NCBI GenBank assembly: GCA_016709005.1
Contig: JADJEU010000002.1
Span: 558,001-622,000 of the forward strand
Origin: Crocinitomicaceae bacterium
Lineage (GTDB): Bacteria; Bacteroidota; Bacteroidia; Flavobacteriales_D; Crocinitomicaceae
Length of the DNA stretch: 64,000 bases
Reading direction: 5' to 3'
The position numbers and the translations under genes were made by a program. Positions 34,368 to 43,173 of this stretch are shown here, in pieces. Below the pieces are notes generated by a model. That model did no database searches. It was not told the origin of the DNA and worked only from the letters and a program-made list of their open reading frames with translations. Each line of letters begins with the position of its first letter. The stretch's first letter is position 1.

Positions 34368-34941
34368 CTGGATACAAATTGGTAAGTGCTTTATGGTACT
34401 TTTTGCTGTGATTGATATTTTTGGGTCAATTCCGGTGATCATTAAAATCAAACAATCATCTGGTGAAATCAACTCCCTAAAAGCGTCATTGGTAGCGCTG
34501 GTGATTATGATCGCTTTTCTCTTTGGCGGCGAATGGATTTTGAATGCATTGAGTGTAAATATTAAGGCATTTGCCGTGGCAGGTTCGTTAATTATTTTTG
34601 CAATAGCCGCTGAAATGATTTTTGGAATTCAAATGTTTAAATCAGATGCTGCAAGTGCTAAAGTTGCATCCGTTGTACCTATCGCTTTTCCATTAATTGC
34701 GGGTGCAGGAACCATGACCACCTTGATTTCACTGCGGGCTGAATATGCCGCATTAAATATTTCGATTGCTGTTTTTCTGAACGTCATCATAGTTTACGTG
34801 GTGCTTCGTCTCACAAAAAAAATAGAAAACATTTTAGGCGTTGGCGGAATTGCAATTCTCAAAAAAGTATTTGGGATTATCTTATTGGCCATTGCAGTGA
34901 AACTCTTTGCAGATAATGCCAGGGCTTTGTTTACGATGTAA
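34357..34941 (+). CDS. MarC-family integral membrane protein
   Basis: 194 residues with six likely helices and little outside them. The N-terminal half (IQIGKCFMVLFAVIDIFGSIPVII) has the D-x-x-G-S/N-P-V motif and the second half repeats it as PIAFPLIAGAGTMTTLI, the internal duplication usual for MarC/YhgN. Function of the family is unsettled; the link to antibiotic resistance suggested by the name has not held. It overlaps purN. Confidence 0.9.
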   Translation: MGFDWIQIGKCFMVLFAVIDIFGSIPVIIKIKQSSGEINSLKASLVALVIMIAFLFGGEWILNALSVNIKAFAVAGSLIIFAIAAEMIFGIQMFKSDAASAKVASVVPIAFPLIAGAGTMTTLISLRAEYAALNISIAVFLNVIIVYVVLRLTKKIENILGVGGIAILKKVFGIILLAIAVKLFADNARALFTM

Positions 34942-35085
34942 GCATTAATTGACCTGGCGATCTCTAACCGATTCGAAGTTCTGAAAGTTGGAGCACTCAG
35001 CTTGGAAAAGGATTCGTCAAAAACTTCATTCTAAGCAGCTTTGCGAATTTTAGTTAATTTGGTAATCAGAAAAATATCTGGTTGC

Positions 35086-36900
35086 GTGAAAAGACTTCTA
35101 CCTTTTCTTAGTTGTTTAATATTGACTGTCGGTGTGTCTTTTGCAAACAGCACAGACAGTCTGCTTGCACGATTTGTAAATTCAACCAATCAAACTGAGA
35201 AAATTGATATTCTCTGTGAAATTTCAAATAACTATTCTCAACTCGACTTTTTGCTTTCGCGGGATTATGCTCTTAGAGCCTACTCACTTTCGTCTGAGAT
35301 TCATCATCAAAATGGAAAGGCCAAAGCAGCCATGTCACTCGGTTACGCCTATGACTATCATGGGCAATACGATAGTGCTGTTTATTACTATTTGGAGTCA
35401 TTGCGCATTTATGAATTCTTAAATGACACACTCGGTCAAAGTTCTGCGTTGAACAATCTTGGGGTGTGTTATTTTTTCTCAAACCAACTGGATGACGCCC
35501 TGGTCTATTACAAAAAATCACTCCAGTTTGAAATACTGGCGCAAAATCAAAACGGAATTGCTGACTCTTATAACAACATGGCTGTCGTCTTTAGGCATAA
35601 TGGACAAATTGATTCTGCAGAGTTTTATTTTCTGGAGGCACGTCGAATTTATATACAGCTTGAAAATTTATATGGTGTAGCTGGAACCTATTTAAATACA
35701 GGACAGATTGCGCTCAATCGCAAAAATTATAACCTGGCAATAGCGGAAACAAAAAAGGCAGAAAACTACTTTTCTCAAAATGAAAACTGGAGTGATGCCG
35801 GCAGCGCGTTCAATGCAATTGCTACGTACTTTTTAAAAATGGACCAATTAGACTCAGCCAGATTTTATGCGCTCGAAGGTTATAACCTAAATAAATCAAA
35901 AGGATTTAATCAGTTTTTAATCAATTCACTGGATGTACTTATTGAAATTGATACGATTCAGAAAGAATACAAAATGGCGGTGCAACATTTAATTGAACGC
36001 GCAGAAATTGAAGACTATCTTCACCAGAATTTTAAAGATGAACAAATTGAAAATTCCAGAAATCTATATGAGTTGGGAAGCAAGGAAAAAGAAATATTCT
36101 CATTGCAAACTGATAATTCAGTTAAGGATGAAACAATAACCAAAAGAGGCAAACAGGTAACTCAGCTTGTATTATTGATTGGAGTCTTTGCGGTGATGCT
36201 TCTCATTATAGTATTTGCGCTGCTTAAACTGCGCAAAGTCAACCTGAAATTAGCCGAGAATAATCTCACGATCCAACACAATCTTGAAGAAAAGGAATGG
36301 TTACTAAAAGAAATTCATCACAGAGTCAAAAACAACTTGCAAATTGTTTCGAGTTTGCTGACTTTGCAAACCCGTTATATAAAAGATGAAAGTGCAATTA
36401 GTGCAATACACGACAGTCAGGAAAGAGTGCAGGCAATTTCTATTCTACATCAGGAAATTTACCGCAGTGATATTCTGAAAGAAATTCCTGCAACAGATTA
36501 TTTTGATAAACTTATAGCAGGAATACAATCAACATTTGATCCTGCACAAACAATCCAACTCAAGGCAGTATTTGATCCAAAGATGTTGGATGTTGACCAA
36601 CTCTTACCCCTGGGCTTGATGCTAAATGAGTTGCTAACCAACGCATACAAATACGGAGCGACTCATCCCAATCCATCTGTTGAAGTTTCATTTTGGTCTA
36701 ATGAACTTGATTTTGAATTAAGTGTTAAGGATAATGGTATAAAAGAAGTTGATCTGAAAAGTCTGGAAAAATCAGAAACATTGGGAATGAAATTAATTCA
36801 AATTTTTGCTAAAAAAATGAAAGCAAATGTATCACTGGCAAACAACAAAGGATTTTCCGTTTCTGTCAGAGGCAATTTCAAATCCTCGCCTAAAAATTGA
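35086..36900 (+). CDS. TPR-containing sensor histidine kinase (HisKA_2 type)
   Basis: About 604 residues from GTG 35086 (VKRLLPFLSCLILTVGVSFA, a signal peptide); the open frame upstream from TTG 35041 is basic and less likely. The outer or periplasmic part holds about six tetratricopeptide repeats (GQYDSAVYYYLESLRIYE, NQLDDALVYYKKSL, GQIDSAEFYFLEARRIY). A membrane helix at about 360-382 (LVLLIGVFAVMLLIIVFALL) and a coiled coil follow. The kinase has the phospho-acceptor His411 in EIHHRVKNNLQ, then the HATPase with LNELLTNAYKYG and KDNG. The stop overlaps the next gene, which codes for the matching regulator. Confidence 0.9.
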   Translation: MKRLLPFLSCLILTVGVSFANSTDSLLARFVNSTNQTEKIDILCEISNNYSQLDFLLSRDYALRAYSLSSEIHHQNGKAKAAMSLGYAYDYHGQYDSAVYYYLESLRIYEFLNDTLGQSSALNNLGVCYFFSNQLDDALVYYKKSLQFEILAQNQNGIADSYNNMAVVFRHNGQIDSAEFYFLEARRIYIQLENLYGVAGTYLNTGQIALNRKNYNLAIAETKKAENYFSQNENWSDAGSAFNAIATYFLKMDQLDSARFYALEGYNLNKSKGFNQFLINSLDVLIEIDTIQKEYKMAVQHLIERAEIEDYLHQNFKDEQIENSRNLYELGSKEKEIFSLQTDNSVKDETITKRGKQVTQLVLLIGVFAVMLLIIVFALLKLRKVNLKLAENNLTIQHNLEEKEWLLKEIHHRVKNNLQIVSSLLTLQTRYIKDESAISAIHDSQERVQAISILHQEIYRSDILKEIPATDYFDKLIAGIQSTFDPAQTIQLKAVFDPKMLDVDQLLPLGLMLNELLTNAYKYGATHPNPSVEVSFWSNELDFELSVKDNGIKEVDLKSLEKSETLGMKLIQIFAKKMKANVSLANNKGFSVSVRGNFKSSPKN

Positions 36901-37517
36901 TTGTGGAAAAAACAAGTATCATATTAATTGTTGAAGATGAGCCTATCATTGCTGAAGACATCAAGGGTCATCTATTAGACGCAGGATTTTTAAATATCGA
37001 GGTAGCTCATGACTTCAATGAAGCAATGATCAACCTGAGTAGCCAGGAAATTGATTTTGTCCTGATCGATGTTGTATTGGACGGAGGCAAAGACGGAATT
37101 GAATTGGCTAAAAAAATAAATGCGGAATATCACATTCCTTTCGTTTACATTACCTCCAACGCAGATTCAAAAACCATAGAAGAAATTGGCCAAACTTATC
37201 CAGTTGGATATGTGTTGAAACCCTTTCAAGGAAGAGAAATTCTTGCATCTATTCAAATAGGTTATTCGCTCTACTATAAATTCATTGCTCCGGAAAAAGA
37301 TTTAAACTTTGAAAAATTAGAGCGGAACTTTAGCACTGATCTAACTGAAAAAGAAAAAGAAGTTTTGGCTAAAATGCTTGCTGGAAAAAGCAACAAAACC
37401 ATTGCCGATGAGCTTTTCGTCAGTATCAATACGATCAAAACACATCTCAAAAATATTTTCATCAAGGCCGATGTGAAATCGCGCTCAGAGTTAATTGTAA
37501 TTTGCAACAGAAACTAA
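36897..37517 (+). CDS. Response regulator with LuxR-type DNA-binding domain
   Basis: About 206 residues. The receiver domain has the acidic pair in LIVEDEP, phospho-acceptor Asp58 in FVLIDVVLDGG, Thr/Ser in YITSNAD and Lys in GYVLKPF. The C-terminal LuxR helix-turn-helix (LTEKEKEVLAKMLAGKSNKTIADELFVSINTIKTHLKNIF) covers about 143-200. No ATG precedes the receiver: a TTG at 36897 overlaps the kinase stop as TTGA, or a GTG at 36903 follows it directly. Translation coupled to the kinase gene is therefore expected. A hairpin TCACCC/GGGTGA (37520-37535) follows without a T run. Confidence 0.92.
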   Translation: MIVEKTSIILIVEDEPIIAEDIKGHLLDAGFLNIEVAHDFNEAMINLSSQEIDFVLIDVVLDGGKDGIELAKKINAEYHIPFVYITSNADSKTIEEIGQTYPVGYVLKPFQGREILASIQIGYSLYYKFIAPEKDLNFEKLERNFSTDLTEKEKEVLAKMLAGKSNKTIADELFVSINTIKTHLKNIFIKADVKSRSELIVICNRN

Positions 37518-37557
37518 AATCACCCCTTCGGGTGAAAACGGAGGAATGGTAGCACAC

Positions 37558-37565
37558 TAGATTTG
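37558..37565 (+). promoter_or_regulatory. TAGATTTG -7 box of the 37582 gene
   Basis: Exact match ending 16 bases before ATG 37582. Confidence 0.45.
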
Positions 37566-37581
37566 CTTCAAATTCTATCCT

Positions 37582-38982
37582 ATGTCATCTAAAATCTTAC
37601 TTTCAATTTTAATGCTGTTTTCTTTGGCTGGAAAAAGTCAATCCTGGCAAACCCAAAAATTTACCGAACTAAACTTTAATTTCGAAGTGCAGTTCCCCGG
37701 CGCGCCAACAATCGAAAAAAATAGCACAGCCACTGATACAACAATCAAGATGAACGCTACTTATAGTGGCGTCACCTACTATTTGATTGCAACTAAAACT
37801 AAAAGCACAGATGGCGCAGCAACAGCGTGCACAAACGCAATGAATAGCACCATTTCGAAAGCAAAAACTGTGGAGTTAAATTCGGCAAGCACAGTTGGAG
37901 GTATCAAAAGCACACAGGTAAAATACATTTCTCAAAAAGATGTTTACGTAAACAGTCAATGGCTCTCATCCGGGAATGTTGTTTATCAACTCATGACTCT
38001 TAAAATGAAAGAATATGGTGATCTTACAATGACCGAAAAATTTTTTGGATCATTTAAACCTGGTACCCAAAACCCTCGCGTAGTGGTCCCTGCCATTAAT
38101 TCTACATCTCAATTTAAAGTCAATGACAGAGTAGAAGTTCTTTATGTAGCAGACGGCAAGTACTATAAAGGAACTGTTCTTAACATCAATTCAAATGGTA
38201 CCTATCGCGTAACGTATGATGGTTACGCCAGCACGTATGATGAAGATGTAACGGCTGATCGCATGCGCACATTTACAGAGACCACAAATGTTAGTTCAAC
38301 AAATTCGACAAACACAAACTCAAGTGGACAATATGCCGTAAATGATCGCGTGGAGGTACTTGATGCATCACAAAACAAGTGGTTCGGAGCTATTATACTA
38401 AAGGTTAATTCGGACGGTACTTATCTGGTTGCTTATGATGGTTATGCTGATACGTATGATGAGACTGTTCCAGCTTCAAAAATTCAAGCTCCTACTACCG
38501 CAACTACTACGGATAAAATTCCTTATGTAAAAGCCGTAAAAGGACAAACAATTTCATTTACTGGAAACTTAAGTACTGGTTCCATTCTTGAAGATCTTGA
38601 ATGGGCAGAGTCAAGCTCAATGGCATGCTGGCCTGGAATCAGAAATGTTGAGTTTGAAGGAAATCATGTAGGCTACTGGTTTGATCTTCCAAAAAAATCA
38701 ATTGTAAGAATCACGGTTACTCCAAAAAGTTCGAAGACACGAATTAATATCTATGGATATTCAGGATTTGATTTTAAAAAATTACCACCTGAAGTATCGC
38801 GTTGCACAACGTGTGAAGCGTCACACCCAACCTGGATTGGTGAACCCAATTTATCAGAACCCGCACAACCGCAAACGATAGAGTTTAATGCAACAACCAG
38901 ACATAACTTTGTTTATTTCGCCGTTGCCGGTGCACGCGGAGTTACAAGTGGTGAATACACAGTAACAATCGAATTAATTTAA
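37582..38982 (+). CDS. Secreted protein with two Tudor/agenet-like repeats
   Basis: 466 residues, signal peptide to about GKSQS (residue 20). Residues about 25-165 form one domain (FNFEVQFPGAPTIEKN, reminiscent of a lipoprotein/stress-type fold). Then come two copies of about 55 residues (about 175-230 and 248-305), each VNDRVEVL-x-x-x-x-W/YY-G-x-I/V-x-NxxGTYxVxYDGYA-TYDE-V. That pattern of a small beta barrel is like Tudor-knot/agenet domains. A Thr/Ser-rich linker lies between. The C-terminal about 150 residues form a beta domain with four Cys (SMACWP, SRCTTCEA), perhaps a PPC-like domain. No T9SS sorting domain. Function unknown. Confidence 0.8.
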   Translation: MSSKILLSILMLFSLAGKSQSWQTQKFTELNFNFEVQFPGAPTIEKNSTATDTTIKMNATYSGVTYYLIATKTKSTDGAATACTNAMNSTISKAKTVELNSASTVGGIKSTQVKYISQKDVYVNSQWLSSGNVVYQLMTLKMKEYGDLTMTEKFFGSFKPGTQNPRVVVPAINSTSQFKVNDRVEVLYVADGKYYKGTVLNINSNGTYRVTYDGYASTYDEDVTADRMRTFTETTNVSSTNSTNTNSSGQYAVNDRVEVLDASQNKWFGAIILKVNSDGTYLVAYDGYADTYDETVPASKIQAPTTATTTDKIPYVKAVKGQTISFTGNLSTGSILEDLEWAESSSMACWPGIRNVEFEGNHVGYWFDLPKKSIVRITVTPKSSKTRINIYGYSGFDFKKLPPEVSRCTTCEASHPTWIGEPNLSEPAQPQTIEFNATTRHNFVYFAVAGARGVTSGEYTVTIELI

Positions 38983-38993
38983 AATTGAATTTT

Positions 38994-39398
38994 ATGAAAA
39001 ATACTTTCTTCTTAATATCACTGATTTGGATAATCACTTCTTGCGGATCTAAATCTGATTCTGAACTTTTGATTGGTACCTGGAAAGAAGATGAATTTAT
39101 TTATCTCTCAGATCTAACACCCGTTTTGCCATATGATGAATTTGGATATGAAACATCAATAAACACATATGACGGCAAAAATAAAAGTGGTCATAGTATC
39201 TGGTATGGTTCACCTTCCGAAACATATACCTCAACCTATACGCTGGATGAAGCAACTAAAAAACTTACCACATTAGATGAATATGGTGAAATTGTTTACG
39301 ACTATAATTTCCCGGATGAAAACACACTTGTTTTAACTTATACAATGGACAGTAAAATGCGCAAGGCAACTTATACCCGTCAAAATCAAGGTGAGTAG
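38994..39398 (+). CDS. Small lipoprotein, lipocalin-like
   Basis: About 134 residues from ATG 38994, which opens a lipoprotein signal (MKNTFFLISLIWIITSC, lipobox ITSC). The mature part starts SELLIGTWKEDEFIYLSD and shows the pattern of a lipocalin-like_5-type beta barrel (TYTLDEATKKLTTLDEYGEI, TLVLTYTMDSKMRKATYTR). It follows the Tudor-like gene by 11 bases and is probably in the same transcript. Ligand unknown. Confidence 0.8.
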   Translation: MKNTFFLISLIWIITSCGSKSDSELLIGTWKEDEFIYLSDLTPVLPYDEFGYETSINTYDGKNKSGHSIWYGSPSETYTSTYTLDEATKKLTTLDEYGEIVYDYNFPDENTLVLTYTMDSKMRKATYTRQNQGE

Positions 39399-39421
39399 TT
39401 TTTGTTAAGACAGAATGTGAT

Positions 39422-39429
39422 TATATTTG
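39422..39429 (+). promoter_or_regulatory. TATATTTG -7 box of the 39447 gene
   Basis: Exact match ending 17 bases before ATG 39447, with TTG at 39402-39404, 17 bases upstream of the box. Confidence 0.5.
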
Positions 39430-39446
39430 GAACAAAGCTCTAAACT

Positions 39447-40307
39447 ATGCTGCGTTCACTTCTGATTTCCTCCTGCTTCCTCTGCGTTAATTTTGTCCAT
39501 TCACAAGTATTTAATGTAGGCTACACAAATGAGGCCTTTAAAAATCTTTTCACAAACGGCATTACTTACATTAAAACCGGGAACGCATTTTTTGACAGCG
39601 TAATGGTTAGACGTTTGGATGAACATTGGAAAGTTTCTTCTTACTCAGTGATTGAACGCTATAAAGAGCCTGATCAAAAATCAACAGCACTTTTTATAAC
39701 ACATCAAAAACCGATTCGCGACAATCAGCAGGATCGCAAAAATGATGGTATTATAGTACTAATGCCAGCTAAATATTTTGATGAAGGAGCAGACTACGAG
39801 CACGATCCGGTAGACATGTCCAAAACACTGGGCTATATGTTCTTCAACGGTTTTCATGACATTATCAATCAAAAAGATGAATATCGCTATTTGAAAATGA
39901 TGCTTGTTCCGATCAACGAAGGTCTATCAATTATCAATGAAAAACAATTCTACGATCTGGAAGATATTCTGAATACAAATGTGAGTAATGCAATTATTGA
40001 AAAGCACAAAGGTTTGGTTGGGAACACCCTCATTATTCACCGTGATCAAATTGTTCATACAATCGATATCGAAAAAGTAAAATCTTCCGGAATCCGTTAC
40101 AGACTGCTTGCTGACGCTGAATACAAAGAGGTTATCGAAAAAGAAGATCCGAATCATTATATGCTTTATTTCGGCAATAATAAATTCACAGAATTATCCC
40201 TGATCAGAATTCAAACCGGCGAAATTATTTACACCAAACACTTTCACAACGATGTCGTTTCTATTCCTAAAAAAGAGTTGAAATCTATTTTTGTTTTTTT
40301 TAAATAG
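39447..40307 (+). CDS. Secreted protein of unknown function
   Basis: 286 residues, signal peptide MLRSLLISSCFLCVNFVHSQ with a Cys pair inside. No lipobox at the cut site, so it is probably free in the periplasm. The mature chain is mixed alpha/beta (VMVRRLDEHWKVSSYSVIERYK, HYMLYFGNNKFTELSLIRIQTGEIIYTKHFHND) without recognised motifs or sorting domain. I cannot assign a family. Confidence 0.7.
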   Translation: MLRSLLISSCFLCVNFVHSQVFNVGYTNEAFKNLFTNGITYIKTGNAFFDSVMVRRLDEHWKVSSYSVIERYKEPDQKSTALFITHQKPIRDNQQDRKNDGIIVLMPAKYFDEGADYEHDPVDMSKTLGYMFFNGFHDIINQKDEYRYLKMMLVPINEGLSIINEKQFYDLEDILNTNVSNAIIEKHKGLVGNTLIIHRDQIVHTIDIEKVKSSGIRYRLLADAEYKEVIEKEDPNHYMLYFGNNKFTELSLIRIQTGEIIYTKHFHNDVVSIPKKELKSIFVFFK

Positions 40308-40324
40308 TTAATTTGTGAGGTGCT

Positions 40325-40514
40325 GTGTCACAGAGTTTCTCAAAGAAGCACTAAGAACACAAAGTAATTTTAGGATTGATCAAAATTTAAAGTAACTAAA
40401 GCCTTTGTGAAACTTCCTTTCTCTTTGTGTTGCTTTGTGGAATAGCCTTTCAGTAAACCCTGCCTCATAATATAATTGCAAACATTTCACCGCAAAGTCG
40501 CAGAGGACGCAGAG
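40325..40514. repeat. CACAAAG/CTTTGTG inverted repeat plus CGCAGAG words
   Basis: A right-arm-like block (CACAGAG, CAAAG, ACACAAAG; 40330-40364) faces a left-arm-like block (CTTTGTGAAAC, CTCTTTGTG, CTTTGTGGAATAG; 40403-40446). A separate run CGCAAAG-TCGCAGAG-GACGCAGAG follows at 40491-40514. It lies between convergent genes. Confidence 0.7.
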
Positions 40515-40520
40515 AAAAAA

Positions 40521-41249
40521 CTATTTCTTATTCTCCTTATACTCATAGTTGAAAGTGATTTGTTTGTCTGATTCTGGTTCTGTTTTTTCAGGTGATTCCG
40601 GAATGATTAAAGTGTCTTCTTTCCAATATTCGTGTTCGTATTCAAGACCCAATTCTTCTTCTATTTCGTAACGCAATTTTTGCGGCTGTGGTCCGCTGTA
40701 TTTATACAACACGGCAACAATCAAACCCGAAAATAAACCAAGCGCATGACCTTCCCACGAGATATCTGCAGATGTTGGAAAGATTCCCCAAACCATACTG
40801 CCGTAAAGAAAAATGACAAACAAAGAAACTGCGGCAACGCGCATATTTTTTCTGAAAAATCCGCTAAAAACTAAAAACGAAGTAAGTCCGTAAATCACTC
40901 CACTCATGCCAATGTGATACGATTCACGCGCAAGCAACCACATACCCATTCCAGTCATGAAATAAATGATCAGAAAAGCTTGTGTTGCGATCGTCCGATA
41001 GTTATAAAAAAGCAGCCAGGTAAGCACAAATGCGGGAACAGAGTTATTAATGAGATGACCAAAATCGGCTGTGCTGTGAATAAAGGGTGCAGCTAAAATT
41101 CCAATCAGTCCTTTTACATGCAATGGATAGATTCCAAATTTGTACAAATCAAGATCGAGTGCAAGATTTAAAACATGCACAAACCACATGACAAAAACCA
41201 AAAGGAAGGAAATGAAAAGCGCAATGCGCGCTATTTTTTTTTCGAGCAT
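40521..41249 (-). CDS. Rhomboid-family intramembrane serine protease
   Basis: About 242 residues from ATG 41249 (MLEKKIARIALF). An upstream in-frame TTG at 41309 is close to the glmS stop but gives no family-like N-terminus. Six helices. The catalytic Ser116 is in HIGMSGVIYGL (GxSG) and the His168 in WEGHALGLFSG; the upstream HLINNS matches the H-x-x-x-N motif of helix 2. The C-terminal about 60 residues are acidic and cytoplasmic. It is the last gene of the operon with glgA-like, DUF4270 and glmS genes. Substrates unknown. Confidence 0.92.
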   Translation of the reverse strand: MLEKKIARIALFISFLLVFVMWFVHVLNLALDLDLYKFGIYPLHVKGLIGILAAPFIHSTADFGHLINNSVPAFVLTWLLFYNYRTIATQAFLIIYFMTGMGMWLLARESYHIGMSGVIYGLTSFLVFSGFFRKNMRVAAVSLFVIFLYGSMVWGIFPTSADISWEGHALGLFSGLIVAVLYKYSGPQPQKLRYEIEEELGLEYEHEYWKEDTLIIPESPEKTEPESDKQITFNYEYKENKK

Positions 41250-41322
41250 GATAAAGGCTGAGCAAATTTTCTGCCGCAACGATTTTGCTGACTGATTGTC
41301 ACCAAACAAGAAGATTCAATGA

Positions 41323-43167
41323 CTATTCGACGGTTACGGATTTGGCAAGATTACGCGGTTGATCTACGTTACATCCTCTCATCACAGCGATGTAGTATGA
41401 AATTAACTGGAAAGGAATTGTCGCCAGAATTGGCACAAGTATTTCATCTGCCTCCGGAATTTCAATTACGTATTCTGCAACATCTTTTACAGCAGTGTCG
41501 CCTTCCGTTACAATTGCAATGATTCTTCCTTTACGTGCTTTTACTTCCTGAATATTGGAAACTACTTTTTCGTAATTAGGCCCTTTTGTTGCAATTACAA
41601 ATACCGGCATGTTTTCATCAATCAATGCAATTGGACCATGCTTCATTTCAGCTGCCGGATATCCTTCTGCATGGATATATGAAATCTCTTTCAATTTTAA
41701 CGCACCTTCCAACGCAATCGGGAATGAACTTCCGCGTCCTAAATAAAGTGCGTTGTGAGCGTCTTTGTATTCTGTTGCAATTTCTTTAATGCGATCTGCA
41801 CTCAGCAATAATTTTTCAATCTTTTTTGGAAGGGCTTCCATTTCATCCAACAATGCCTGAAAGCGTCGTGGTGAAATTGTATTGCGTTTTTTGGCAATCA
41901 TCATCGCCAGCATCGCCAACAATGTGACTTGCGTAGTAAATGCTTTCGTAGATGCTACTCCAATTTCAGGACCCGCGTGTGTGTATGAACCACCGTGCGT
42001 AATGCGTGAGATAGAACTTCCAACTACATTTACAATTCCTAAAATAGTTGCACCCATGTCTTTTGACATTTTAAGCGCAGCCAAGGTATCTGCTGTTTCA
42101 CCTGATTGTGAAATTGCAATTACAACATCATCTTTTCGTATGATTGGGTTCCGGTATCTGAATTCACTTGCATACTCAACCTCAACCGGAATGCGTGCAA
42201 GATCTTCAATATAATATTCACCTACTAAACCAGCATGCCATGATGTTCCGCACGCAATGATGATAATGCGGTTTGCATTGGCTATCTGATCTTCGTATTG
42301 CTTTAATCCACCTAATGTAATCCAGCCTTCTTTGGCATTTAACCTTCCTCTGAAACTATCATGAATTGCGCGTGGCTGCTCATGAATTTCTTTCAACATA
42401 AAATGATCATACCCGCCGCGCTCAAGTTCTTCAAGCTGCATTGAAAGTTCAGTGATTTCAGGAGATACTTCTTTATTGTGAATAGAGATAATACGCAATC
42501 CATCCTTACGATCAATGATTGCTATTTGCTCATCTTCCAAATAAACAACGTTTTTGGTGTACTCAATTATTGGTGTTGCATCTGATGCTAAGTAATATTC
42601 GTCATCTCCTAAACCAACAACCAGGGGACTACTTTTTTTAGCCGCAATTAATTTGTTTGGCTCATCTTTGGAAACAATAACAATTGCATACGCACCGTGC
42701 ACTTCATTCAATGCCATGCGCAAAGCTTCAACCAAATCAACTTTGTATTTTGATTTTATTTCTTCAATTAAATGCACCAGAACCTCTGTATCAGTTTCAC
42801 TTTTAAAGGTGTGGCCGCGCTTAATTAATTCCTTCTTTAGAACATCATAGTTTTCAATAATTCCATTGTGAACCAAAACCATTCTTCCGTCACCAGATGC
42901 ATGTGGATGCGCATTGATATCATTTGGCAGGCCATGGGTTGCCCAGCGTGTATGGCCTATTCCTAAAGTACCAGCAGTTGATTTACCTTCAACAAAGGCA
43001 ACCAGATCCTGTACTTTTCCCTGTCTTTTATAGACATTCAAATCGGTTCCGTTTTCAAGTAATGCAACACCCGCGCTGTCATAACCACGATATTCCAAAC
43101 GGCTTAATCCTTTAATTAAAACCGGATAAGCTTTTTTATTTCCAATGTATCCTACAATGCCACACAT
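41323..43167 (-). CDS. glmS: Glutamine--fructose-6-phosphate aminotransferase (isomerizing)
   Basis: Makes glucosamine-6-phosphate, first committed step to UDP-GlcNAc for peptidoglycan and LPS. 614 residues. N-terminal glutaminase starts MCGIVGYIG, with Cys2 as nucleophile, and has TRWATHGLP. Two SIS isomerase domains follow (ACGTSWHAGLVGEYYIE; YLGRGSSFPIALEGALKLKEISYIHAEGYPAAEMKHGPIALID), ending NVDQPRNLAKSVTVE. No glmS ribozyme is expected or seen; it is 6 bases after the DUF4270 gene. Confidence 0.97.
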   Translation of the reverse strand: MCGIVGYIGNKKAYPVLIKGLSRLEYRGYDSAGVALLENGTDLNVYKRQGKVQDLVAFVEGKSTAGTLGIGHTRWATHGLPNDINAHPHASGDGRMVLVHNGIIENYDVLKKELIKRGHTFKSETDTEVLVHLIEEIKSKYKVDLVEALRMALNEVHGAYAIVIVSKDEPNKLIAAKKSSPLVVGLGDDEYYLASDATPIIEYTKNVVYLEDEQIAIIDRKDGLRIISIHNKEVSPEITELSMQLEELERGGYDHFMLKEIHEQPRAIHDSFRGRLNAKEGWITLGGLKQYEDQIANANRIIIIACGTSWHAGLVGEYYIEDLARIPVEVEYASEFRYRNPIIRKDDVVIAISQSGETADTLAALKMSKDMGATILGIVNVVGSSISRITHGGSYTHAGPEIGVASTKAFTTQVTLLAMLAMMIAKKRNTISPRRFQALLDEMEALPKKIEKLLLSADRIKEIATEYKDAHNALYLGRGSSFPIALEGALKLKEISYIHAEGYPAAEMKHGPIALIDENMPVFVIATKGPNYEKVVSNIQEVKARKGRIIAIVTEGDTAVKDVAEYVIEIPEADEILVPILATIPFQLISYYIAVMRGCNVDQPRNLAKSVTVE

Positions 43168-43173
43168 ATTCTT

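Noticed and set aside
43168..43173. glmS ribozyme
   Set aside because: Only 6 bases lie between the DUF4270 gene and glmS, and the ribozyme is known mainly from Firmicutes.
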